Assembly (NCBI GenBank): GCA_026826555.1
Contig: JAKSZT010053769.1
Coordinates: forward strand, 7,129,193 to 7,193,192
Direction: 5' to 3'
Length of the DNA: 64,000 nt
DNA from: Tolypeutes matacus
Taxonomy: Eukaryota; Chordata; Mammalia; Cingulata; Chlamyphoridae
Positions 48,160-58,818 of the stretch are shown piece after piece. A program made the position numbers and the translations under genes. Every line of letters begins with the position of its first letter. The stretch's first letter is position 1. The notes beneath the pieces were generated by a model. The model was given only the letters and a program-made list of their open reading frames with translations, made no database searches and had not been told where the DNA came from.

Positions 48160-48620
48160 TGGAGTTTTACAAACTGAACACATGCATGTTACTAGCATTC
48201 AGATCAAGAGCCTCAAAAGTTTCCATGTGCCCACTATCTACTATCTCCGAGGGTAACCAGAATCCCAGCTTCGAACAACATATATTATTTTCACTTGTTT
48301 TGGGACTTTATATCAGTGGAATCATGCAGTATGTTCTCTTTTATATTTGGATACTTTATCTTAACATTACATTTGTGAAACCCATCCATACTTTTATGTG
48401 TAATTGTAGATTTTCATTCTTATTCTTAATGTTATATGCTCTTCCATAAATTGTGACTATATCACAATTTATTTACCCATTTTACTGTTGATGACTATTT
48501 GGCATTCCAGTTTGGGAGATATATATACATGGGATTTCTGAAGCATAGGTTGTGCAAATATTGAATTTTGGTAGATAATGCCAAACAGTTTTCCAAAGTG
48601 GTTCTAGTAGTAGCTCTCTT
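48160..48620 (-). mobile_element. Old L1M 3' region fragment
   Basis: Reverse-complement L1M words: 'GGAGTTTTACAAACTGAACA', 'AGTGGAATCATGCAGTATGT', 'GAAACCCATCCATACTTTTA', 'CCAAACAGTTTTCCAAAGTG'. It is strongly diverged. Confidence 0.65.
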
Positions 48621-48679
48621 ATCTTTTATTATTATTGTTAATGATTAAGTTTTCAACTATTACTACCATTACCACTGCC

Positions 48680-48882
48680 ATTCTTTGAATAATTATTATT
48701 AACTAGGTACTGTGCAAAACACTATACAGATACTCTAATAAATCCTCCAGAGCAACTCTATGAGGACCCATTTTAAGGTGAGAGAAACTGAGGTTCAGAA
48801 ACATGAAGAAACTTAGGACACATTGCTAATGAGCAGTGTGGTCAAGATTTAAACCCTGGTGGTCTGACTCCAGAGAGCATAC
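48680..48882 (-). repeat. MIR SINE
   Basis: 'ACTAGGTACTGTGCAAAACA', 'GAGAAACTGAGGTTCAGAAA' and 'GGTGGTCTGACTCCAGAG' follow reverse MIR. Confidence 0.8.
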
Positions 48883-50361
48883 TTTTTGTTTGTTTGTTTT
48901 TAACAGGCTTTAATTTTTAGCTGCTTTTAGATTTGCAGAAAAATTGGGAAGATGGTACAGAGACTCCGCATATACCCCAAGTCTAGTTTCCCTACTATTA
49001 ATATCTTAGATCCCTATAGTACATTTCTTATATTTAATGAACCATTGCATTATTTTATTTTATTATTTTACTTTACTTTTTATTTAATTTGTTTTATTTT
49101 TTAACAATTTTATTCACACATCATACAATTCATACAACGTATAAAGTCAATGGCTTTCAGTTGTGCAGAATGCACAGAGTTGTGCGTTCATCACCACAAT
49201 CAATTTTAAAACATTTTCATTACTCCAAAAAAAATTCTTACTCCTTATACCCCCCATTATTGACTCTTAGCATTGGTATAGTACTTTTGCTACAATTGAT
49301 GAAAAGATATTATGGTATTACTGTTAACTATAGTCCATAGTTTCCATTAGTTATATTTTTCTTAAATACCACCCTATTATTAACACCTTGTAATAGTGAA
49401 ATACGTTTGTTCTAATTCATGGAAAAACATTCTTGTCCAATAAATTATTATTAACTAAAGTCCCCTTTTTATTCATAGTCCCTTAGTTTTTACCTAATGT
49501 CTTTTTTCTGTTCCAGGATCCAATTCAAAGCCTGACATTATGTTTCATCATCATGTCTCTTTAACCTCCTTTGGCTGTGAATTTTTCTCAGACTTTGCTT
49601 GTTTTTGATGACCTTGATAACTTTAAGGGGTATTGTTTATATATTTTGTAGATGTTAATTTGGGTTTGTGTGATGTTTTGCTCATGATTATACTGGAATC
49701 ATATGTTTTGGGCAGGAGGACCACAGATGTTCAATGCCCTTTACATCACTTCACATCAAAGGTGCATACTATCAACATGACCCATCACTGCTGATGTTGA
49801 CTTTGATCATCTGGCTGAGGTAGTATTTGTCAGATTTGTACCCTGAAAACTTTCTCTTCCCTCCCCCCTCCTCCCAGCTCATTCCATACTGTATTTTGGG
49901 GAAGAAAGTCTTTATGACCAGCCCATATTTAAGGAATGGGGAGTTACACTCCCTCTCCTGGAGTACAGAGTAGCTACATTATTTGGAATTCTTCTGTACA
50001 AGATATTTGCCTCTTCTCTTTATTAATTTATTATATATCTGATCATTTGTTTATATCACCATGGATTCAAGGATATTTAGTTTACACTTTTGGTTATAAC
50101 CAAATACCACTTTATTTATTTTGTTGCTCAAATTGTTCTAGCTTTGGCCATGGGGATATGTTTCATTTGGCTCCTGCTGTAGCCCTAGAGTCAGGCATTT
50201 TTCCAAGGAGCCCTGGTTCTTTCTTTGGGGTATGGTATTAGAAACCAAGATCTGGGTGCTAGGTGTGATAGTTGCTACTTGAATAGCATTGCTTTCAGAC
50301 CCTCTCAACTGAGGAGGGAAAGGACATATGTAAGTGTATATAGAGCAACAAAATATGTGTG

Positions 50362-50812
50362 TGTATTAGTCAGGGTTCTCTCGGGAAACAGAATCAGCAG
50401 GAGATATCTGTGAATAATATGGAACTCTAAAAGAGTCTCTCACGTGACCGTGGGGACTCACAAGTCCAGGTTCCTCAGGCAAGCTGCAAACCAGGGGCTC
50501 CGAAGAAAGCCCGATGAAAGGTCGTTGATGAGTCTCTGGGAGAAGTTGCCTGTCCAACGACGAGCTGGGAAATTCTTCCTGAATGTTGAAATCACTTCCA
50601 CTTTTAAGTCATTCAACTGATTGGGTAAAAGCACCACCCATTGATAATGTAATCTCCCTGATTGATGCAGATGTAATCAGCCATCCACGCAGTAAACTCA
50701 CTGGTGATTGAAGTCCATAAATGCTCTTGTATTACAATTAGCCCAGTGCTTGCTGGAACAAACACCTGGACACAACTACTTGGCCGAGTTGACACATAGC
50801 CTAACCATCACA
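50362..50812. mobile_element. LTR-like insert with TG...CA ends and GTGTG target repeat
   Basis: A 451-bp block begins TGTATTAGTCAGGGTTCTC and ends AACCATCACA. It interrupts recognisable L1 3' UTR and is bounded by GTGTG on both sides (50357-50361 and 50813-50817). TG/CA ends with a 5-bp duplication are the pattern of ERVL/MaLR-type LTRs. The duplication is weak evidence because the flank is a GT/TA-rich simple sequence. There is no internal retroviral coding sequence, so it would be a solo LTR. Confidence 0.55.
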
Positions 50813-51597
50813 GTGTGTATATAATAACCTGTATATATATATATATATTCATTTCTATATGTAGCAATCAGTATCTCTATTAAGCAAAACATGAGTTCAT
50901 ACTAATGTCTCCAACTCTAATCAATTACCACGTGGATGATTCCAGCCTTCTCCCTTGCTTATCTGTAAATTCCCACTACAACAGTGAAAAAAACATGACT
51001 CCTACCATCTGCCATCCATTTACTTAGTTGTTTGATTCCACTGTACATGTACAGTACTCTTTCAGAATTGTTAACCAGTACCCCAATGGAAAGCAATGTT
51101 ATTAATAAAAGAACTGCGTTTATGTGCAATTCTTTTTGCCTTTAGTCTTACAGAATCGACTAATTTCTAAAGTTACTTAGGTGAGAAATCCTCCAAACCC
51201 CTTTAGTGAAATTGTTTCATGTGATGAAAATTCAACTAGATTCTTTTGTCACAGTTTGAATTCCTTTCAGGGATTTCCCATCATTCTAAATGATTTTTAG
51301 AAAAATTTGCAGACATTTAGGTTCCCTTTCTGTACTATAATGTTCTATGGGTTTTGACAAATGCATAACGTCATGTTTCTACTATCACAGTGTCCTACAG
51401 GATAGTTTTACTGGCAAATGATGCTAAGCATCTTTTAATGTGTTCATTTGCCATCTGTATATCTTCTTTGATGAGCTGTTTGTTCAAATCATTTGTCAAT
51501 TTTTAAATTTTGTTGTTTGTTTTCCTATTGTTGATTTTGAAGTGTTCTTTGCATATTTTGGTTATTAAATCTTTGTTATGTCTATCAAAATTTTGTG

Positions 51598-52140
51598 TGT
51601 GCTGTCTCTGTACCCGTCTTACTTTGGCTTAGTCCTGGGGCCTAAACTCCCCCAATGCCCAAACCCATATCTGTGGCCACCACTCACACCTCCCACACAC
51701 TTCACCCAAAATCCAAAGCTAGTCCCAAATGATAAGCTAACCATCCCTACGGTCCTTGCATCCTTAGTTCCATTCCCTTTTTGCATGCATTTGTTTTAAC
51801 TATGCAGGGGAAAATGCTAAAAAAGAAACAAACAAACAAAAACAAAACAAACAAAACAAAACAAAAAACACTAACCAATCCTTAACTCCCATGGGAAATC
51901 TACTTACTTCCATCCCTGGACCACGATAAAGGCACAGGCTCATGGATCCCTCTTGTGTGCTCCCCATCTGCTGGTTGAGCCACCGAAGCTGTTCCTGCTT
52001 TCTGTGGACCCCTTGTAGTGTACCCACCCTCTCTGCGACCTGTGAGTAACAATTTTTTCTCATACATATGGCTTCAGTTTCCCATTGTGTAGTAACTGCC
52101 CTCAACTCATATCCAAATTTAAAATCCAATTTAACTAATT
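51598..52140. mobile_element. Unclassified insert inside L1
   Basis: About 540 bp with no L1 resemblance sits between recognisable L1 ORF2-side sequences (before: 'TTGGTTATTAAATCTTTGTT'; after: 'TTTGCAGAGTAGAAGTATTT'). It contains an A/C-rich tract (51820-51868) and a 109-codon minus-strand frame (51800-52129) without a recognisable domain. The ends TGTGCTGTC... and ...GGGAACA could be TG/CA termini, but no target-site duplication is clear. Confidence 0.4.
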
Positions 52141-52864
52141 GGGAACACCTTTTATTAGAGACATGTTTTTGTTGTTTGCAGAGTAGAAGTATTTAATTTT
52201 AATAAAGTCCAGTTTATTAATAGTTTATTTCTTGGATCATGCTTTTGGTGTTTATATTGAAAATTTTTTTGCTAAACCAGAGTTTATCCTGTTTTGTCCT
52301 AGAAGTTTTATAGTTGTGTGTTTTACATTTAGGCCTATATTCCATTTAGAGTTAATTTTTGTGAAGGTATAAGGTCTGACTCTAGATTCTTTTCTTTTTT
52401 CTTTTTCCTTTTATTTCATATTGATATCGAATTGTTCCAGTATCAGTTGTTGAATCTTTTCTCCATTGAATTGCCTTTGTTACTTTGTCAAAATCAGTAA
52501 ACTATGTTTGTGTGGTCTATTCTGTGCTTCCTAATATGTTCCATTGATCTGAGTCTGTTCTTTTCACCAATTCAATGCTGTCTTGATTACTGTGCCTTTA
52601 TAGCAAGTCTTGAAGTTGAGTAGTGTGAGTCTTCCAAATTTGTTGTTCTTCACCACTGAAATCATCAGGGTCTAGTGCTTTGTTTTCTGGAAGGTTATTA
52701 ATTGTTGATTCAGCTATTTTTTAATATTAAAGACATAAGCCTGTTTAGATTATCTATTTCTTCTTGTGTGGCTTTTGGTGTTTTGTATCTGTCAAGGAAT
52801 TGGTCCATTTCATCTATGTTTTCAAATCTGTGAGCATAAAATTGTTCATACTCTTCATTTATTA

Positions 52865-53347
52865 CTATTTTATTGTCAATAGATTCAATAGTGGTAACTC
52901 TATTTCATTTCTGATGTTGACAATTTGTGTCTTCTCTCTTTTCTTCTTGGTTAACCTGGCTAGAGATTTATCAATTTTATTGATCTTTTCAAGGAACCAG
53001 GTTTTGATTTCTTTGATATTCTCTATTGTTTTCTTATTTTCACTTTCATTTTCTGCTCTAATATTTATGATTTCTTTTCTGCTGCTTGCTTTAGGTTTAA
53101 GTTGTTCTTCTTTCTTTAGATACCTATGGTGGAAGCATATATTAATGATTTTGGATGTTTCATTTTTCCCAATATATGCATTTAATGCTTTAACTTTGAT
53201 GCTTTTGCTGCATCCCAAAATTTTGGTAAGTTGTGTTTTCATGTTATTTAGTTCAATATATTTTTTAATTTCTCTTGAGACTTCCTCTTTGACCCATGTG
53301 TTATTTAGAAATGTGTTGTTTAATTTCCAAATATTTTGGAATTTCAT
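52865..53347 (-). pseudogene. L1 ORF2 fragment (between endonuclease and reverse transcriptase)
   Basis: A 160-codon minus-strand frame with the basic, Lys/Ile/Asn-rich composition of L1 ORF2, containing KINKIDKSLARLTKKKR, the well-known linker before the reverse transcriptase. It has no catalytic residues of either domain and stops on both sides. The 198-codon plus-strand frame over the same DNA is its antisense shadow. Confidence 0.8.
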
Positions 53348-53669
53348 CTCTATCTTTTAGTTATTGATATGCAGTTTCATTCCATTGTGTCTGACAATAA
53401 AATTTTTATTATTGCTATTCTTTTATATTTGTTAAGGTGTGATTTATGGCCAAGAGTATGGTCTATCTTGGCGAATGTTTCATGTGTGCCTTAAAGAATC
53501 TGTATTCTGCTGTTATTGGGTGGGTTATTCTACATATGCTAGTTATAGTAAGTTGTTTGAGCACTCTATATGATTCCATTTTCTCTCCACTTTTGGCATA
53601 TTAATTATACTCCTTTAAAAATAGTTAGTGCTTGCCTAGAGTTTGCAATATGATTTTACAACTAATCTA

Positions 53670-53739
53670 AGTCCATTTTCAGTAACACTGTACATACCTA
53701 CATGACACATGAAGAGTACAGTGTTACTGAAAATGGACT
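53670..53739. repeat. Perfect 24-bp inverted repeat (hairpin)
   Basis: The left arm 53670-53693 and right arm 53716-53739 are exact reverse complements, with a 22-nt loop (53694-53715). The left arm is L1 sequence (the word AGTCCATTTTCAGTAAC follows the L1 reading from 53600). To the right of the hairpin the L1 reading ends. This looks like a fold-back or inverted duplication at an L1 break. Confidence 0.95.
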
Positions 53740-55014
53740 ATATGATATGGTTAGCCCCCACCCTAAGTCACAGTGTTAGATGCTCCAGTGTGACTATCAG
53801 GCTTGACATTCCAAGGGCCTAGAGATCACGTCCCAGTTCTGAGGGCAAAAGCCAGACCTCTCTTTGTATAGGTAATTCTTAAAGACACACAGTTAAGTGA
53901 GAAAATTATTTTAGGATGAATCCATGTGACCAGTTCTGGCCAGTGGTTTTGGGCATTTAATTGCTAGTGCAAAACTCTATATCACTCCTTTCTCTTTCCT
54001 CAGCCACTGCAGAAGTAAATGATGAGATAGAGGTATAATGCTGACTCATCACATGTAGGAAAGTTGCCCTGAAGAGCTGTTCAGAATCCCAGCAGACCAT
54101 GTGTGAATGGGAAACAAATCTCTTTTTTTTTAGCCCCTAAGATTTGTGAGCTGTTTGATAATGCAGAATAATATAACCTTACCTGACTGAGACAAGGTAC
54201 TCATAGACATCTTTTAGGATATGCTAATAAATTGAAAACCAAGACATGCTATGATATTGTAAACTGATTTGATGGGTATTGAGGATTACTCTACTTCCAG
54301 ATTGGGGGAGTAGTAGGCTAAAAATAAAAGAGCTGGAGAATTTCTTTGGAGAGAATTTGGACAATTTTTTCTTTCTCACCTCTCCATGGAAAAGGGAATT
54401 CAAGGCCTCTCATTATTTTAAGCTCAGTAATATTTTAATGGGACTACGTGGAAAAATGTGTCCCCTGAAGTGTAAAAAGAATAAGAATAGGGGTTGCTTG
54501 GCTTGAGAGAGAGAAAAAGACAGATCACACTGAGAATGAGCTTTTCTAGCCATGATTGCAAGTCAAATGTACTTACTCCTGTGAACCATATGTGAAGCAA
54601 ACTAAGCCCTTCCAAAAAGGGCTTCTAGAATGGTGAAGTGACCCAGTAGAGACATATGTATTAAAGAAGTGAACTACCAGAGTCCAATAAGCTGATAAAG
54701 TGGTAGATCTTGGACAGCCAAAGGAACAGTAAACAAGTAATAAAAATTATAGTTGAAAATATCCAGGAAGATTTCTGGAAAACATGCAAAATAAAAGAAA
54801 TAAGAGAAAGGTTGAGCAATTGTACATTTACCACCTAGAGAGCCCTAACAATAACTGCAACCTAAAACTGTATCAGCTACTTAGATTTGTGTTCGATTGT
54901 CATTTGCATATTAAGTGCAGAGCCAACTCAGTTCTGGCAGGAGTTCTTGTTACCTTTTAGGATGGCTGAAAAGAAACCTTTTCAGGTTACTTGGTAGTTC
55001 TACAGAAAGGAAAT
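53740..55014. other. No gene recognised; possible old repeat
   Basis: 53750-54200 has the feel of an old interspersed repeat ('TGACCAGTTCTGGCCAGTGG', then 'TAGCCCCTAAGATTTGTGAG') but was not assigned. The rest is AT-rich. Confidence 0.4.
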
Positions 55015-55520
55015 GGTTAGAATTTCCTTATAATTGCAAGTGACAATAACCCAAACTCAAACTAGCTTAAGAAAAAAAGAGTGTTTTCTGGCTCATTCTA
55101 TGACCCAGGAATGCTAAAAGCTCCAATCACAGACTGATCAAGGAAATCACCATTGTTTCCTGGAAAATGTCTCTCTCCATATTTGGGTTTTATGTTGTTT
55201 TGCATTGCCCCCCCCTCCCCCCAGAATGACTCTCTTCATGAAATGATCTTGGGAAATTCAGGCTTCTTTTGCAGTAGTTTAGCAATATCAAGAGAAAGAG
55301 ATGCCTTTTCCCAGTAGTGGAAGTCCAAGGTGGGACTTTTTACCCCACGTTTTACCCTGTGCCTATTCTGAACCAATCATTGTTACCCTGATTGGCCAAT
55401 AAAGTGAGGGGATTGTGTCAGTCCCATTAGGATCACACAGACTAAAAATCAAGAGAAGTTGATTTTCCAAAGGAAAATTGAAGTTCTGTTACCAGAAATG
55501 AGAAGTGGTATTGATGCTGG
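55015..55520 (+). repeat. Ancient mammalian interspersed repeat (family not named)
   Basis: 'GCAAGTGACAATAACCCAAA', 'CTCAAACTAGCTTAAG', 'CCAATCATTGTTACCCTGAT', 'GATTTTCCAAAGGAAAATTG' and 'TGTTACCAGAAATGAGAAG' occur in the order of a familiar placental repeat. A C-rich run lies at about 55208-55223. Confidence 0.55.
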
Positions 55521-56443
55521 ACAAGCAAGCAAGAGTCTACCCAGTGAGGAATTGTGACAATTAGTTACAACCTAAATATACCTGTTCCTTTAACCACGTG
55601 TTTCTTAAGCTATTCTTATGCCTTTGGAAGAACATGAATGAGCACTAATCGCTCCCCAATTAGCAATCATAAAGTGTCTTGAGTATAGCAGAAAAAAGAG
55701 TAGTCAACCAATATCTAATTACTCTAGTAATACTTAACATTAAGAGAGCAGATATGGATGAATCAGAAATACTTGACCAAATAAGTGAGTAAGCTCATTT
55801 TAGACATATCAATATAAATGTTTTCTGTCTGTGGCAGACTCCCTTGAGCATAGTCAAAGTCAATAGAGAAGGAGGCACACATTTAAAAATAGCGCTCATA
55901 AAATCTGAATTAGTCAGGAGAGAAATATTGCATTATTTGTTGAGCTGAGATTTGCATGGTAAACATTTCATCATTCATTCTATTCCCTTCATTCTCATTG
56001 AGCTCTCTCAGTATCCTTAGGAGGGAGAACACACTGAACATGCTATTTTTATAACAGTACAGAAAGCAGTAAGCAGGTTACAGAGCAATATAAAATCAGT
56101 AATGATCTGAAATGGAACATAGACACTATATTTTCCCTTGGCAATATTTTAACTCTTTGTCCATGCTGGTATTTTATATTTTAAAATGATAGTAAACAAT
56201 GAAGAAAACAATGGAGAAGTGGTTCTTTTATTACATTAAATATTCTTCCCTGAAGTCAGGCTTAAGACATATGCTTTAGCACATTCTCCCCAAACCTACT
56301 CTGTTGTAATCATTAACAAAATAGCTCCTTTCCATTGTCCAGGAAGTCATGTTCCCAGGAGACCATTATCGTGGTGACTACAGAGTCCAAAGATTTGCTC
56401 TCAGCCACTTCATGATTATGACGAATTAAGAATAAAGCCAGGA
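55521..56443. other. No gene recognised
   Basis: AT-rich sequence up to the left target-site copy of the next L1 (56428-56443). Confidence 0.5.
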
Positions 56444-57717
56444 GATCATGGAAAGATGGTGGAATAGAAATCTCCAGGATTCAGTACCTCCACCAGAACA
56501 ACAATTAAACATTAAAAGTGTGAATTAAAAGTCTGAATTAACTATTTTGAAATGTCAGAGTTTAGTAGAACCCCACACAGCATCCAGGGAAGAGCAGGAG
56601 CAAGAGACTGGTAAATTGCAGTAAATATTGGTGAATTTCACTCTCCCTGCAGTGGCTACCATTGCCCACCCCAGCTTGCTGCAAGCAGCAATGAAATACT
56701 TAACCCTGGCCCCTGGTGCAGCTTGCTGGTGCCAGGATGAGACACAAAGACCTAGTTCACCAAGATCCAGGTATGTGTGGTCTGTTCAATTGTCATTGCT
56801 TTTGATTAGCTACTTCAGGTCACTGGGCGCCCAGCTCTGAGGGCAGCCATTATTCTAACCCACCTCGGGCAAAAGTGGTAGAGACTTAAAGATAGTACCT
56901 TTCCTCAAAACTATAGAAAACAGTTAAAGAAATGCATTTACTGGAAACTACGTTTATTGTGCAAGTACCATATCAAGTACATACAGCTTTAAAGATCCAT
57001 AGGGGAAGCTACTGGCATCCTTGTTGGCCCCTCTGTCACCCCCTCATCAGTGAAGTGTGGAGCCAGCCAGCTCTCCCTTTGTGGGTCCCTGGCCTTATTC
57101 TGACTGTGAAAAACTGACCTGGGAAACTCTTCTCCAGCTCACCCCCATTCCTCCAATTCCCCACTCTCTGGCAAAAGCAACCTGAAACAATGAAAGTTGT
57201 GTAAGAAACAATTAACCTGGGGCAAATACTTACCTGCTTTATTTCTTATGGTGTAACACCCGATAGAGGGGGAAGATCTGTTTCCTAAGGAGTAGAGGGG
57301 ACATTTAAATTCCTATAAACAGGTGAACTCTTAAGGCCACTATCAAGCACAAACCCAGGGAAAGACACAGTCTCAGAAAAGGCAGGGAGGATCCTGCACT
57401 TTCTTTTCATCTTGGGCTGACCTTCTTGACAGTAGGTCTGAACTCTGAAGGAGTTTACCATGGTAACCAGAAAGAAAATATATGAAAAATATATCCAGAA
57501 ATAAATGAGAAGGAACTCAATATGGTACAATATGAAAAAACAAATTACATATGAAAGTAGGTATTAATGGAAGAATTGAGGGTCAAAAAATATAAGACTT
57601 ACAAGGACTAAATAGCAAAATGGAGGAAGAAAGTCCTGCATTATCAGTACTTAATTTTAATGTAAATGGATTAAAATCTCCAGCCAAAATTAGATATTGG
57701 AAGAGTGGATAAAAAGC

Positions 57718-57840
57718 ATGACCCAATTATATGCTGTTTATAATAGACTTATTTTACATTCAAAGGCATAAGCAGGTTGAAAGTAAAATGTTGGAAAAAC
57801 AACATGCCATGCAAGTAGTAAGCAAAAGAGAGCTGGGGTA
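57718..57840 (+). repeat. L1 internal duplication, original-position copy
   Basis: A 123-bp ORF2 endonuclease segment at its expected position. It is repeated without gaps at 58696-58818, with about 11 mismatches counted by eye. Confidence 0.9.
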
Positions 57841-58695
57841 GCTTTACAAATATCAGAAAAAATAGAGTTCAAGTAAAAAACTGTTACAAGAGACAAAGAA
57901 TGTCATTATATACTGATAAAGGGTTCAAGTCAACAAGAACATATAATATTTATAAATATATAGCTACATAATGTCAGAGCTCCAAATATTGACAGATTTG
58001 AAGGGAGAAATAAATGGTTCCACATTAATTTAGGAGACTTTAGTGTACCACTTTCAATAATGGACAGAACATGTAGACAGAAGATCAAGAAAGAAATAGA
58101 AGACTTGAATGATACTCTCATCCAACTAGACCTAACAGACATATAGAGAAAAATTCACCCAACAGTAACAGAATACACATTCTTCTCTAGTGCACATGGC
58201 TCATTCTCCAGGATAGACCATGAGTTTGGTCACAGAACAAGTATCAATAAATAAAATTATATTGAAATCATAAAATGTATTTTCTCCAACCACAGTGGAA
58301 TGAATGTAGAAGTCAATAACAGAGGGAGAAATAGAATTCACAAATACGTGGAAGTTTCAAAATGTACTCTTAAACAATAGTTAGGCAAAGAATAAATCAT
58401 AGGGGAAATTAAGAAATATTTTGAGGTGAATGAAAATGAAAACACAAATACCAAAACTCATGGGATGCAACAAGGACATTACTGAGAGGGAAATTTATAG
58501 CTTTAAATACTTACCTTATAAAATAAGAAAGATCTAAACCATAGACCTAACCTTAAAACCTGAAAAACTAGAAAAAAGAGCAAATTAAATTCAAAGTGAG
58601 CAGAAAGGAAGTTAATAATAATAATAAAAAAGATTAACACAGACATAAATGAAATAGAGTATAAAAAAGTAATAGTGATTCAACAAAACCAAAAG

Positions 58696-58818
58696 ATGAC
58701 CCAATTTTATGCTCTTTACAAGAGAATTATATTAAATACAAAGGCATAAGCAGGTTGAAAGTGAAATGTTGGAAAAACAAAATGTCATGCAAGTAGTAAG
58801 CAAAAGAGAGCTGGGGTA
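58696..58818 (+). repeat. L1 internal duplication, displaced copy
   Basis: A copy of 57718-57840 placed about 1 kb downstream, replacing the normal ORF2 sequence just before the linker. The copy ends at AGAGAGCTGGGGTA and then joins AAATTGACAAACC of the normal linker. The usual ORF2 here has a similar AGAGCTGG word, so short homology may have guided the switch. Confidence 0.9.

Larger units (their letters stand above)
48890..53693 (-). mobile_element. L1 mosaic on the minus strand, with inserts and internal deletion
   Basis: The 3' UTR lies at 48890-50361 and 50818-51130 (e.g. 'GGAATTCTTCTGTACAAGAT', 'CCATGGATTCAAGGATATTT', 'GTATTAGAAACCAAGATCTG'), followed by the ORF2 side at about 51430-53620 ('GGCTTTTGGTGTTTTGTATC', 'GATTTATCAATTTTATTGAT'). 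A separate 3'-end-type segment at about 49090-49440 may be an independent truncated L1 nested here. Two further inserts interrupt it (50362-50812 and about 51598-52140). The ORF2 reading jumps near 52665, skipping most of the reverse transcriptase core. It is inactive. Confidence 0.75.

Noticed and set aside
51800..52129. 109-codon minus-strand frame
   Set aside because: No family recognised, and it ends in the A/C-rich tract. Kept only as part of an unclassified insert.
52764..53360. 198-codon plus-strand open frame, the longest in the window
   Set aside because: It is the antisense of L1 ORF2 sequence on the minus strand.
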